Shown: positions 9,040 through 17,676 of the stretch, piece after piece | Layout: the number at the start of each line of letters is the position of its first letter | Position numbering within the stretch: position 1 is the stretch's first letter | Assembly: GCA_965197665.1 (NCBI GenBank) | Contig: CBDANO010000002.1 | Span: 62,001 to 126,000, forward strand | Length of the DNA stretch: 64,000 nt | Direction of reading: 5' to 3' | Source of the DNA: CBDANO01 sp965197665 | Lineage (GTDB): Bacteria; Chloroflexota; Dehalococcoidia; Lucifugimonadales; UBA3495 | The notes under the pieces: model-generated | Told to the model about the DNA's origin: nothing | The model's database searches: none | What the model saw: the letters and a program-made list of their open reading frames with translations, nothing else | Made by a program: the position numbers and the translations under genes

Positions 9040-9258
9040 TGCAACCGCTTACTTCCGGTTCTATAATGACCAGAGGCCTCATCAGGCCTTGGGATATAGG
9101 ACGCCGGGGGAAGTGTTCTCTGAGGGCCGGGAGCCCCAAAATGAAGAGTCAACAGTTGGGAGGTGGTCGCCGGAAGCAGACGTGGTATCATATGCGGGAG
9201 CGGCGGGACCCTCACTTAACTCCGCCTTAATTCTGTCCAACTGACTGGGTCCACCTCA
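9040..9258 (+). pseudogene. IS3-family transposase 3'-end remnant and terminal repeat
   Basis: The only recognisable coding part is the C-terminal integrase tail YNDQRPHQALGYRTP typical of IS3 OrfB. It is followed by about 130 bp that end in an IS terminus whose outer edge reads TGAGGTGGACCC on the opposite strand (edge at 9258). The rest of the element, including the DDE core, is missing. The same end recurs in inverted orientation at 53715-53846 and partly at 35232-35295 and 51103-51132. Confidence 0.75.
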
Positions 9259-9295
9259 TTCGACGACCTGTTAGAGTCATATTGAGAGGGAAAAG

Positions 9296-9589
9296 ATGGA
9301 AAAGGTGGAAGGAGTCAGTACCGGCAAATACGCGGTTGGCTTTGTTGCGGTAGGCCGCAATAGCGCGGTCGGTCTCGCCGCGGCGGGAAGCCTTAACGCG
9401 ATCGGCCTTGCCACGTTAAGCTTCTTGAACTCAATCGGTCTTGTCGCGTTCGGCGGCGTGAACGCGGTGGGGCTTGTTGCGATAGGCGGCATAAACTCGA
9501 TTGGCCTTGTCGCGATAGGCGGCTTGAACGCGATGGGTGTCGTAGCCGTCGGCGCCGGGAGTACCAAGAGTGTTTTGCCCGTGTCTTAG
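9296..9589 (+). CDS. Small hydrophobic IGLVAIGG-repeat protein
   Basis: A 97-residue protein made almost entirely of an approximately 12-residue repeat such as NSIGLVAIGGLN/NAVGLVAIGGIN. Gly, Ala, Val and Ile dominate and charges are nearly absent after the first ten residues. GAGAGGG sits 5 nt before the ATG, which supports translation. I do not recognise a named family. The periodic G-[NS]-[AS]-[IV]-G pattern could form a small beta-solenoid or a membrane-inserted stack. The reverse frame is also open, but it has no start signal. Confidence 0.6.
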   Translation: MEKVEGVSTGKYAVGFVAVGRNSAVGLAAAGSLNAIGLATLSFLNSIGLVAFGGVNAVGLVAIGGINSIGLVAIGGLNAMGVVAVGAGSTKSVLPVS

Positions 9590-9658
9590 CTCCAGTGTCT
9601 CGACTGCCGGTGTCTCGATTAAATAAAAGGGAACGTTTCCTGAAAGAAGATTAGCCCT

Positions 9659-10384
9659 TTGGAGAAGCCCCAATTGTTTGAGCTAGGGTCGGAGACTCAC
9701 ACGTTCACGGCGATAGGCCGGTGCCCGAGGACCGGCAGGCTGGGAATCGCGGTAACCACCAGCGAGATCGGCGTCGGGGGCCGGGTGCCGAGTATCAAAT
9801 CCAACGTAGGCGCGGTGGCGACTCAAGCCTACACCGACCCCAGGCTGGGCGCTCTGGGGATTCAGTTGCTCGAGCTGGGATACCCGGCGCAGCGAACGCT
9901 GAGCGAATTGAAAGCCAGCGACCCTTACTTGGAGTGGCGGCAGACGGGCATAGTCGACCGGTGGGGCCACGTTGCGGTCCACACCGGAGAATCGAATGCC
10001 CAGTGGGCGGGCCACCGGACCGGCGAGGGTTACGTTGTGATGGGTAATTTCTTGGTGGGTCCGAGAGTGGTGGACGCGATGGCCGAGGCGATGGAGGGGT
10101 CCGCCGAGGAAGATATTGGGGAATGGTTGGTGCGGGCCATCGAGGCAGGCACCGACGCCGGCGGCCAGCCAAACGGTCAACGCTCCGCGGCGGTGTTGGT
10201 GTATGAAAACGAAGGATTCTCGATAATCAACCTGCGGGTGGACGACAGCGATACGCCAATGGCGGAGTTAAGGCGTCTATTCAACCGGCTGCAACCTCTG
10301 GTGCCGTATTACAAGGAGCGTCCCGACAACCCCACCATCGGCCGTGTTTCCGACTGGGCCAAAGACCGGGGCATAGAGGGGTAG
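9659..10384 (+). CDS. DUF1028 family protein
   Basis: A 241-residue protein with the DUF1028 (Ntn-hydrolase-like) pattern: HTFTAIGRCPRTGRLGIAV near the N terminus, GVGGRVP, the VGAVATQAYTDPRLG block, and NGQRSAAVLVY. The family is thought to be related to Ntn hydrolases, and its reaction is not established. The start is a TTG at 9659 preceded by GAAAGAAG, since no ATG fits the conserved N terminus. The gene ends 140 bp before the SOS promoter and appears to be monocistronic. Confidence 0.85.
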   Translation: MEKPQLFELGSETHTFTAIGRCPRTGRLGIAVTTSEIGVGGRVPSIKSNVGAVATQAYTDPRLGALGIQLLELGYPAQRTLSELKASDPYLEWRQTGIVDRWGHVAVHTGESNAQWAGHRTGEGYVVMGNFLVGPRVVDAMAEAMEGSAEEDIGEWLVRAIEAGTDAGGQPNGQRSAAVLVYENEGFSIINLRVDDSDTPMAELRRLFNRLQPLVPYYKERPDNPTIGRVSDWAKDRGIEG

Positions 10385-10462
10385 TCGAAATCACCGGCCC
10401 CCAGAAGCGCCGGCAAGCCGCTTCTTCGTTAAATTCCTCAAATTCCTCATTAAATTCTCCGC

Positions 10463-10523
10463 CTGACAATAGCCGAAATTCCCCGTCTGGCAATAGCCGA
10501 AATTCCCCATCTGACAATAGCCG
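10463..10523. repeat. 24-bp tandem repeat upstream of SOS promoter
   Basis: Two full and one partial copies of a 24-bp unit beginning CTG(A/G)CAATAGCCGAAATTCC. The array ends two bases before the -35 hexamer of the imuB promoter. It could bind a regulator or simply be a slippage product. Confidence 0.75.
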
Positions 10524-10524
10524 C

Positions 10525-10553
10525 TTGATAAATAGAACGTGCGTTCTTATAAT
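10525..10553 (+). promoter_or_regulatory. Sigma70-like promoter of the SOS mutagenesis operon
   Basis: TTGATA at 10525-10530 and TATAAT at 10548-10553 are separated by exactly 17 bp. The spacer carries a perfect LexA-type palindrome (10535-10546), so LexA would occlude RNA polymerase directly. Confidence 0.85.
10535..10546. promoter_or_regulatory. LexA operator (GAAC-N4-GTTC SOS box)
   Basis: The sequence GAACGTGCGTTC is a perfect match to the GAACN4GTTC box used by LexA in Firmicutes, Actinobacteria and Chloroflexi. Its place between -35 and -10 of the promoter feeding imuB, the DUF6504 gene and dnaE2 fits SOS control. Confidence 0.88.
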
Positions 10554-10700
10554 GGCCGTCCCTTCAAAGGCACGGCTCGAATGTACGACCTGAATGTGCG
10601 GCGGGGCTTTTCGATTGTTGGCAATTGCCGGCTTGCGGGTACCGCCGTTCCGGGGTCTATCTCGCGCATCCCGGCTACTCATTTACTACTTGGAAGTCCC

Positions 10701-11879
10701 ATGTCTATCGCCTGCGTCCTGGTTAGTCACTTACCGCTGAAGATCGAGTTGATCCGCCGGCCTGATTTACCGGGCAAGGCGGTCCTGGTTGTAGAGCAGT
10801 CCGGCAACCGGAAGCTGGTGATAGACCGGTCGTCCCTAGCCCATGAGACAGCAGTGGGGATGTCCTTGGAGAAGGCCCTGGCCCGCTGCCCCCACGCCGT
10901 CCTTGTCGAAGCCGATGCTTCACTCTACAGTGAAAGGTGGCGCCGCATTCTGGACTGCCTGGAACAACGGAGTCCCATCGTCGAAGACGCGGGCCTGGGG
11001 CTGGCCTACGTAGACCTCCGGGGACTGGAGGAACTCTACGGCGGCGAAGCCAAGCTCCTAAAGGCGGTGGTGGACGCCGTCCCGCAAATCTACCGCTCCC
11101 GGGTGGGAGTGGCCGAAGGGAAGTTTCCTGCTTACGCCGCCGCTCTAAAGGCCAACCCTTGCAGGGCGGTGCGGGTCCCGGAAGACGCCGCCTCTTTTCT
11201 AGCGCCCCTGTCCGTAACTCATTTGCCGACATCCTGGAAGACCAAGGAGCGGCTCTTGGACTTTGGCTTGGAAGTGATGGGGAGCGTCGCTCAATTACCC
11301 TTCAACGCTATGCAAGGCGAGTTTGGCAAGGAAGGAGCGCGGCTCTGGCGACTGGCCAACGGCCAAGACGACGAGCTATTAGTCTCTCGGCGCCATGAAG
11401 AAACCTTCACTTCCCAGGTCGCTTTCGCTGCGCCCACGGTTTCATTGCCCGCTATTTTCGTTGCTTTGGAGAGTTTGCTGACCCGGGCCTTCACCGGCAA
11501 GCTCAGAGGCCGGTTCGCCAGAGTGGCCTTTCTGGAAGGGGGTATTGACGATGGATCAATTTGGACCAAGCGCGTCGGTTTTCGGGAGCCGGTGGGTAGC
11601 CGCGACCGCGCGTTGTTCATCCTGCGAAGCCGCTTGGAGAACCTAAGTTTGCCCGGCCCGATGGAGACTCTATCCCTCAGCCTTTCCGGCATTACCGGCG
11701 AGGGCGGGCGGCAAGAAAGCCTGTTCCCGGATACACGGCGCCGGGACCTGCTGGACGACGCCATCCGTCAGCTTCGAGTCCGGCTGGGGCAAAGACTGCC
11801 TATCTATCACATCCGGGAGGTGGAGCCATGGTCGCGAATACCGGAGCGGCGCCGCGCCCTAGTGGCATACGACCCCTAG
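10701..11879 (+). CDS. imuB: ImuB-like Y-family polymerase homologue
   Basis: A 392-residue Y-family DNA-polymerase-like protein. The usual first catalytic segment (HIDMDAFF in active enzymes) is replaced by CVLVSHLPLKIEL, and the SIDEA segment by YVDLRGLEEL, so key acidic residues are missing. This is the hallmark of ImuB, a non-catalytic adaptor that brings DnaE2 to the sliding clamp. A possible clamp-binding motif QESLF lies near the C terminus. The ATG at 10701 follows GGAAG; an upstream ATG at 10581 is possible but adds unconserved residues. The downstream DUF6504 gene overlaps its end by 52 bp. No separate imuA gene is seen. Confidence 0.88.
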   Translation: MSIACVLVSHLPLKIELIRRPDLPGKAVLVVEQSGNRKLVIDRSSLAHETAVGMSLEKALARCPHAVLVEADASLYSERWRRILDCLEQRSPIVEDAGLGLAYVDLRGLEELYGGEAKLLKAVVDAVPQIYRSRVGVAEGKFPAYAAALKANPCRAVRVPEDAASFLAPLSVTHLPTSWKTKERLLDFGLEVMGSVAQLPFNAMQGEFGKEGARLWRLANGQDDELLVSRRHEETFTSQVAFAAPTVSLPAIFVALESLLTRAFTGKLRGRFARVAFLEGGIDDGSIWTKRVGFREPVGSRDRALFILRSRLENLSLPGPMETLSLSLSGITGEGGRQESLFPDTRRRDLLDDAIRQLRVRLGQRLPIYHIREVEPWSRIPERRRALVAYDP

Positions 11880-12136
11880 ACGCGCCTCAACCGGTCCAGG
11901 TTGACGTAGACGGCGGCGATATGCCCGCGGGGGTCCGGCTGAAGCCCGTCTCGAGGTCTCATACCCCGGCGAGGCGCCAAGTACTGCAGGTCCTGGACAC
12001 TTGGCGCATCGAAGACGAATGGTGGCGAAAGCGGCCGGTATCGCGCCTGTACTACCGCGTTCTCTTGGAAGACGGGACGGTGACCGGCTTGTTCAAAGAC
12101 CTTGTTGGCGGCGATTGGTACTCGCAAAGGGTATGA
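11828..12136 (+). CDS. DUF6504-like small protein of the mutagenesis operon
   Basis: A 102-residue protein with the conserved C-terminal block WRIEDEWWRKRPVSRLYYRV followed by LEDGTVTGLFKDLVGGDWY. This family is regularly found next to imuB and dnaE2; its function is unknown, and an accessory role in translesion synthesis is inferred from context only. It overlaps imuB by 52 bp and its TGA overlaps the dnaE2 ATG (ATGA), so the three genes are translationally coupled. The first 55 residues are low in conservation, so the real start may be downstream. Confidence 0.8.
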   Translation: MVANTGAAPRPSGIRPLDAPQPVQVDVDGGDMPAGVRLKPVSRSHTPARRQVLQVLDTWRIEDEWWRKRPVSRLYYRVLLEDGTVTGLFKDLVGGDWYSQRV

Positions 12137-15100
12137 GCAGCAAGTACGCCGAGCTTCACCTGCACACTAACTACAGCTTTCAGGAAGGGGCGTCCTCCAT
12201 CGGAGAGATGGTGGGGCGGGCCGCCGGTCTTGGTTATCAGGCCTTAGCCATCACCGACCACGACAATCTTTGCGGGGCCGTGGAGTTTGCCGAAGCCTGC
12301 CGCGACGCGGGAATACAGCCTATCATCGGCTGTGAGGTTACTTTGGCCGGCGGCCGTCATCTTACTCTCTTGGCCGAGACGCGGCAGGGGTACGGCAACC
12401 TTTGTTGGCTCATTTCCGAAGCCCATAAAGAGGACCGCCGGAAACCGGAACTGGACCCCGCTCTACTAGAGGGTCACACCGAAGGGATCATTGCTCTCTC
12501 CGGCTGCCGGCAAAGCGAAGTTTCGTCGCTATTGGATGAGGGACGCTTCGCCGAGGCCGGTGACCTTGCTTCACGCTACCGAGACTTCTTCGGGGAAAGC
12601 AGCTATTTCTTGGAGCTACAGCAACACCTCGTTCAGGGGGATACCCAGCGCAACCAACGCCTCGTCAATCTGGCCCAAGAGCTAGGTATCGGCGCCACCA
12701 CCACCGGCAACGTCCACTATCACGTCCGGGAGCGCCACCGTCTTCAGGACTGCCTCGTAGCCATCAAGAATAATACTTCGCTGGACGCGTCCCATCGGGA
12801 GCGCCGTCCCAACAGCGAGTTCTTCCTCAAGCCGCCGGAGGTAATGGCCGGCCTGTTCCAGTGGTACCCCGAGGCCGTAGAAAACACTAGACGCATTGCC
12901 CGGCGGTGCGCCGCGTTCGACCTGACCCAGGACTTGGGTTATCAGTTCCCGGACTATCCGACGCCAAAGGGGCACACGCCCCAGAGCTACTTGGAGCATA
13001 TTTGCTACCAAGCCGCGGGGCGGCGGTACGAACGTACCACCTCCAAGGTGCGCCAACGCTTGGAGCTGGAGTTCGGCTTGATTCGAAAATACAACCTAGC
13101 GGGCTTCTTCCTGATCTATCATGACATCGTGCTGCTGGCCCAAGAAGCGGCCATAGACTTGGGGCTGGCGGACCGGGAGACACCCGTGGAGTTCAACCCC
13201 CCCGGGCGGGGCCGGGGGTCGTCGGTGTCCATGCTGGTGGGCTACCTCCTGGGAATCTCTCATATCGATCCCCTGGAATACGACCTTTCCTTGGAACGCT
13301 TCTTGCCCGACGACGAGCTGGCAAGCGTCCCCGACATCGACTTGGACTTTCCTCGTGACATACGGGAAGAATTGATCATACGGGTGCACGAAAAATACGG
13401 TTGGGAGCGGGCCGCCCTTACCGGAATGATCGATACCTACCGCATCCGCGGCGCGGTCCGGGGCTTGGGCATGGCCCTCGATCTGCCCCCGGCCCAAGTG
13501 GACAAGCTGGCGAAGCGGGTCGACGAACGCGAGGGCATTCCACTGGGCGAGCAGATGCGTCTCCTTCCCGACTTCCGGGACAAGGTGGAGGCGCCGCTAT
13601 GGAAGCATCTCATTGAGCTTGCCGCTCAACTGGAGGGCTTCCCCCGGCGCCTTGCCCAGCACCCCGGCGGGATGGTCATCGGCTCCAGCCCGCTGACCGA
13701 GATCGTGCCCATCCAACCGAGTGCCATCGAAGGGCGCTACGTCATGCAGTGGGACAAAGACTCCATTGATCAAGCCCGCTTCGTAAAGATAGACTTCCTG
13801 GCCGTGGGCGCCCTCTCGCAAGTGCAGGACGCCCTCCGGACTATAGAGGAACGCCGCGGAGAGTCTCCCGATCTCTCTCGCATCAACTTCCAAGACGAGG
13901 CAGTCTATTCGATGCTCCACAAAGCCGACACCATTGGCGTCTTTCAGGTGGAGTCGGCGGCTCAGCAGCAGACCATTCCCCGCATAAAGCCAATGAACCT
14001 TACCGATATGGCCCATGAGGTGGCCGCAGTCCGGCCCGGCGTAGGGGCCAACGACGGCATTCGCCGTTACATCAACCGCCGCATGAAACTGGAGCCCGTC
14101 GAGTTCCTCCACTATCTGGAGCAGCGGGCCTTGGAGCGGACTCTAGGGGTGATCCTATTTCAGGACCAGATAAACCAGGTAGCCCACGACGTTGGAGGGC
14201 TCCGCCACTCCGAGGCCGACCGCTTGAGGCGCGCTTTCACCAAGCCAAACAACGGGCCTATACTCCATCGTTGGTGGGAGCGCTTCCGCGATGGGGCCCG
14301 GAAGAATGGCGTCGACGAAGAGACCGCCCGCCGCATCTTCGACAGGTTCAACGGGCACTACATGTTCCCGGAGTCCCACGCCTTCGCCTTCGGCGTTACC
14401 GCCTACCAAATATCTTGGCTCAAGTACTACTATCCTTTGGAATTCTACTTGGGCTTGTTCAATCAACAACCCATGGGCTTTTACACCCCGGAAACGCTGA
14501 AAGAAGACGCTAAGCGGCATGGCGTTCCCATCCTCAATCCAGACGTGAACCTCAGCGGTAAGCTGTGCACTATCGAAGGGGACAGCATCAGGCTTGGTTT
14601 AAGCTACGTGAAGGGCCTTGGAGAAGCGGCGGTACGACAAATAGCCGCAGCCAAAGAAGGGGCCGGAGGCTTTATCAGCTTGGCCGAATTCATATCCCGG
14701 TCCGGTCTGGAGCAGCAACAGGTCGAGGACTTGATCGACGCCGGCGCCCTGGATAGCTTGTGTCGAGACCGCCGCCGCGCTCGATGGGAGGCGGGGTTGC
14801 GTTACAGGCCGGTAAGCCGACAGTTGGAGCTTTCATTGCCAGTGGAGCAGGACATGGCCCCGTTGCCGCAAGCCGGAGCCTTCGAAGAGATGGTCAGGGA
14901 GTACCGCACCATGGGAGTGCATCCCGCCGGCCACGTCATGGCTTATATTAGAGAGAGCTTGAGAGAGAACGTACTGACCAGCGACGAGGTGCAGTCCGTT
15001 CCTGACGGGGAGACGATCACCGTGGCCGGGCTGGTAATCCGCCGCCAACGGCCTCTGGCCAAAGCCGTATTCATTACCCTGGAAGACGAATACGGGCACA

Positions 15101-15276
15101 TCCCCATGGTGGTGTGGCCCAGGACCTATTCCCGGCTGCGCAACGACCTCAAAGCGCCTTTTCTGGTGGCCACGGGCGCCATGTCCCGGCACGACGAGAT
15201 GCATAACCTAGTGGTGGAGCAGGTCAAGCCGATGTACGTAATACCCCATCCGCCGGAGTCACGGAATTTTCACTAG
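12133..15276 (+). CDS. dnaE2: Error-prone DNA polymerase DnaE2
   Basis: A 1,047-residue C-family polymerase, the usual length for DnaE2. An N-terminal PHP domain is shown by YAELHLHTNYSF and ITDHDNLCGA. The palm carries PDIDLDFPRDIREE with the catalytic aspartates, and a C-terminal OB-fold (ITVAGLVIRRQRP) is followed by the typical RNFH ending, so the protein is complete. The ATG at 12133 overlaps the stop of the small upstream gene; GCAAAGG precedes it. It performs mutagenic translesion synthesis with ImuB under SOS control. An IS630 element begins at the very last base of its stop codon without harming it. Confidence 0.95.
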   Translation: MSSKYAELHLHTNYSFQEGASSIGEMVGRAAGLGYQALAITDHDNLCGAVEFAEACRDAGIQPIIGCEVTLAGGRHLTLLAETRQGYGNLCWLISEAHKEDRRKPELDPALLEGHTEGIIALSGCRQSEVSSLLDEGRFAEAGDLASRYRDFFGESSYFLELQQHLVQGDTQRNQRLVNLAQELGIGATTTGNVHYHVRERHRLQDCLVAIKNNTSLDASHRERRPNSEFFLKPPEVMAGLFQWYPEAVENTRRIARRCAAFDLTQDLGYQFPDYPTPKGHTPQSYLEHICYQAAGRRYERTTSKVRQRLELEFGLIRKYNLAGFFLIYHDIVLLAQEAAIDLGLADRETPVEFNPPGRGRGSSVSMLVGYLLGISHIDPLEYDLSLERFLPDDELASVPDIDLDFPRDIREELIIRVHEKYGWERAALTGMIDTYRIRGAVRGLGMALDLPPAQVDKLAKRVDEREGIPLGEQMRLLPDFRDKVEAPLWKHLIELAAQLEGFPRRLAQHPGGMVIGSSPLTEIVPIQPSAIEGRYVMQWDKDSIDQARFVKIDFLAVGALSQVQDALRTIEERRGESPDLSRINFQDEAVYSMLHKADTIGVFQVESAAQQQTIPRIKPMNLTDMAHEVAAVRPGVGANDGIRRYINRRMKLEPVEFLHYLEQRALERTLGVILFQDQINQVAHDVGGLRHSEADRLRRAFTKPNNGPILHRWWERFRDGARKNGVDEETARRIFDRFNGHYMFPESHAFAFGVTAYQISWLKYYYPLEFYLGLFNQQPMGFYTPETLKEDAKRHGVPILNPDVNLSGKLCTIEGDSIRLGLSYVKGLGEAAVRQIAAAKEGAGGFISLAEFISRSGLEQQQVEDLIDAGALDSLCRDRRRARWEAGLRYRPVSRQLELSLPVEQDMAPLPQAGAFEEMVREYRTMGVHPAGHVMAYIRESLRENVLTSDEVQSVPDGETITVAGLVIRRQRPLAKAVFITLEDEYGHIPMVVWPRTYSRLRNDLKAPFLVATGAMSRHDEMHNLVVEQVKPMYVIPHPPESRNFH

Positions 15277-15369
15277 CACTGGGTCAAATCCGTATTGTCA
15301 GGTATTACATGGGGGGGAGGGGAATGCTACCTTGTAGAGTGAAGCAGAGTTTTGGGAGGTGGGGCATCC

Positions 15370-15840
15370 ATGGTTCAGGAGAAGTATGGCGTAGAGCTGA
15401 GCACCCAGGAGAGAGGGCGGCTCCGGCAGATGATCAGGTCCGGCAGGAGTTCCGCGCAGGCCATCACCCGAGCGCGCATTCTGCTCAGAACGGATGAGGG
15501 CTGGACTGCTTCTCAAGTGGCCGCTGCCCTGGACGTGTCGGAGCGGACGGTGTTCCGCGCCAAGCGGCGGTATGCCGAGGAGGGATTGGATGAGGTGCTG
15601 CGGCGCCACAACCAGGTCAACCGGCACCGCAAACTGGATGACCGAGGCGAGGCCCACCTGATAGCCCTGGCCTGCAGCCCGGCCCCCGAAGGCCGCGACC
15701 ACTGGACGCTGCGCCTGCTGGCGGGCAAGGCGGTGGAGCTGGGACTAGTAGAGTCCCTGTCCCACGAGACGGTGCGGCTTCGGCTGAAAAAAACGCGCTC
15801 AAGGCGTGGCGGAAGCAGCAATGGTGCATCCCGAAGGTGA
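15370..15840 (+). CDS. IS630 transposase, N-terminal frame
   Basis: A 156-residue N-terminal part with a helix-turn-helix region (MVQEKYGVELSTQERG onwards, then TASQVAAALDVSERTVFRAKRRY). It ends shortly after an A7 run at 15787-15793; a -1 shift there joins it to the DDE frame (KKNALKAWRKQQW), the expected continuous IS630 sequence. A7 is a plausible slippery or transcriptional-slippage site, as known in several IS families, so the break may be programmed and not a mutation. The ATG at 15370 is chosen from family alignment. Confidence 0.85.
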   Translation: MVQEKYGVELSTQERGRLRQMIRSGRSSAQAITRARILLRTDEGWTASQVAAALDVSERTVFRAKRRYAEEGLDEVLRRHNQVNRHRKLDDRGEAHLIALACSPAPEGRDHWTLRLLAGKAVELGLVESLSHETVRLRLKKTRSRRGGSSNGASRR

Positions 15841-16507
15841 GCAGTGAGTTTGTAGCGGCCATGGAGGACGTGCTGGACCTGTACGCCGAACCCTACGACC
15901 CCCAGAGGCCGGTGATTTGTTTCGACGAGACCTCCACCCAGTTGCTGGCCCACATCAGGGAACCGCTGCCGGCAAAGCCTGGGAGGCACAGGCGTCAGGA
16001 CTACGAGTATCAGCGTGCAGGTACCCGTAACCTGTTTCTGAGCTGCGAGCCCCGCCGGGGCTGGCGGCACGTGGCAGTAACTGAGCGGCGGACCATGCAG
16101 GACTTTGCCCACCAGATGCGCTGGCTGGTGGACGAGGCCTATCCCGACATACCCGTGGTCCGAGTGGTTTTGGACAATTTGAACACCCATTTGAACACCC
16201 ATAGGATGGCGTCGTTGTACGAGACTTTCCAGCGGCAGAGGCCAGGCGCATCGTCAAGAGGCTGGAGTTCCACCACACACCCAAGCGTGGCAGCTGGCTC
16301 AACATGGCGGAGATTGAGTTCAGCGTGTTGGCCCGAGCCTGCCTCAGGGGACGGAACGCCGATGAAGATGCCCTGCAAAGGAGCATCGGCGCCTATGAGG
16401 CGGAGCGCAACACGTCGGGAGCCAACATCAACTGGCGGTTCACTGCCCAGGACGCCAGAGCCAAACTCCGCCGTCTCTATCCTGACTCTTCAGCTTTGAC
16501 CCAGTAC
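15837..16507 (+). pseudogene. IS630 transposase DDE domain, frameshifted
   Basis: This frame holds the first catalytic Asp in CFDETST and the second in VLDNLNTH. Right after the second Asp there is an in-frame 12-bp duplication (NLNTHLNTH). About 30 bp later a one-base loss near 16230 throws the frame off, so the third acidic residue (Glu in MAEIEFSVLAR, coded from 16304) is out of frame. Unlike the A7 site, this second break has no slippery run, so copy 1 is probably inactive. Confidence 0.85.
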
Positions 16508-16521
16508 TAGGCGCGACCGTC

Positions 16522-17070
16522 ATGCCAAGAATCGGCCGGATTCTGCTTATCGTTGCCTTCGCCCAGTTGGTGGCTCTAACTGCCCTCACCGGCTGCGGCG
16601 CCGGCGGCCAAAGCTCTTCGAACGGGCCGGGGGTAAACGGACTGGAAGCGGAACGGATAGCGTCTGAGTTGGAACGTCGTTCGTTTCGCCAGTTTTCTCC
16701 GTCTTTGGACGCAAGCCCGAGAAAAGGGGTCGTCCTTAGTTTCTTTGGCCGGATTAGTCTCTGGGCCCAATATTCCAAAGACGGTCACGCGGAAAACGAG
16801 TGGGAGATTACCGCAGCAAGCTATCGCGTAGAAAAGGATGGCGATGGCTCGGACGTTACGATCTATTTCAACCAACCGAGCGCCGTGCAAGAGTTGCCTG
16901 TCAAATGCGGAGATTGTATTCAGACATCAGGGGTGTCCATTTCAATCAGAAACGTTTTCGATGAAGAGAACATACTCTTCAAGTTGAATGATCCCGAAAA
17001 CGTTCTGCCCTCGCCGTTCCCGGTGTTTGAATCGTGGACCAAATTTAGGGAAGATGAAATCATCCAATAG
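16522..17070 (+). CDS. Putative lipoprotein, unknown function
   Basis: A 182-residue protein with a clear signal peptide ending in a lipobox (ALTALTGC, Cys at about residue 25). The rest contains no domain I recognise; a CGDC pair lies in the second half. The IS630 right end is only 14 bp upstream of the ATG, and no strong ribosome-binding site is seen, so the native promoter may have been displaced or the IS may now drive it. It was originally next to dnaE2, about 14 bp after its stop. Confidence 0.65.
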   Translation: MPRIGRILLIVAFAQLVALTALTGCGAGGQSSSNGPGVNGLEAERIASELERRSFRQFSPSLDASPRKGVVLSFFGRISLWAQYSKDGHAENEWEITAASYRVEKDGDGSDVTIYFNQPSAVQELPVKCGDCIQTSGVSISIRNVFDEENILFKLNDPENVLPSPFPVFESWTKFREDEIIQ

Positions 17071-17102
17071 TGGAACAACTTCCTTATGCGTGACGCCCAG
17101 AT

Positions 17103-17567
17103 ATGACAAAGACTATCTACCTTGCTAGTCCTTACGGGTTTTCCGCCCAGCAGAATACGATGCTTCTGCCGCCGATAGTAGCGGCCCTGGAAGAGCTTGG
17201 GTTAGAGGTTTGGGAGCCTTTCGCGCGGAACAACCAAGTGGATTTCCTGGAGGCGGGATGGGCGTATCGGATTGGCCAAGCCGACTTCCGCGACGTGGCG
17301 GCGTCGGATGCTATCTTCGCCGTGGTCAACGGCGTTCCGCCTGACGAGGGGGTGATGGTGGAGTTGGGCATGGCCATTGCGCTGCGGAAGCCCACGTTCT
17401 TGTTTCGGGACGATTTTCGCCGCGTCGTCGATAGCGAGGAGTATCCCCTGAACCTGATGCTGTTTACCGGGCTGCCCGAGGAGGGCTGGCAGGACTACTT
17501 CTACACGTCGGTGGAGGAGATAACCTCACCGGAGAAGGTGCTGGCACGGTGGGCCAAGCGCCCATAG
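17103..17567 (+). CDS. Nucleoside 2-deoxyribosyltransferase family protein
   Basis: A 154-residue protein of the nucleoside 2-deoxyribosyltransferase fold. It begins IYLASPYGFS, has the substrate-loop region WAYRIGQADFRDVAASDAIF and the signature PPDEGVMVELGMA with the likely catalytic Glu. Length matches the family (about 140-160 residues). Members swap bases between deoxynucleosides or hydrolyse deoxynucleoside monophosphates. It starts 32 bp after the lipoprotein stop and could share its transcript. Confidence 0.88.
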   Translation: MTKTIYLASPYGFSAQQNTMLLPPIVAALEELGLEVWEPFARNNQVDFLEAGWAYRIGQADFRDVAASDAIFAVVNGVPPDEGVMVELGMAIALRKPTFLFRDDFRRVVDSEEYPLNLMLFTGLPEEGWQDYFYTSVEEITSPEKVLARWAKRP

Positions 17568-17676
17568 CATCGTTCCGCTAATCAACCGCCGCTGCCGGTA
17601 CGACTGGATTGTAGCGTCTCAAATGCGCAATACCTCCGGCTAGGGTTTGACGGCGGACCGACCGGAAGCCGTCCCT

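Larger units (their letters stand above)
15276..16507 (+). mobile_element. IS630-family element, copy 1 (1,232 bp)
   Basis: The ends are imperfect inverted repeats starting GCACTGGGTCAAA on the left and GTACTGGGTCAAA on the right (21 of 27 positions match). Both ends are flanked by TA (15274-15275 and 16508-16509), the IS630/Tc1 target duplication. The left TA forms the first two bases of the dnaE2 TAG stop, and the base after either TA is G, so the stop existed both before and after insertion. A truncated second copy is at 50642-51102 and a decayed third at 54160-55905. Confidence 0.92.

Noticed and set aside
9277..9567. Minus-strand frame opposite the small repeat protein
   Set aside because: Pro/Thr-rich complement of a Gly/Val repeat; no ribosome-binding site, and the opposite strand has one.
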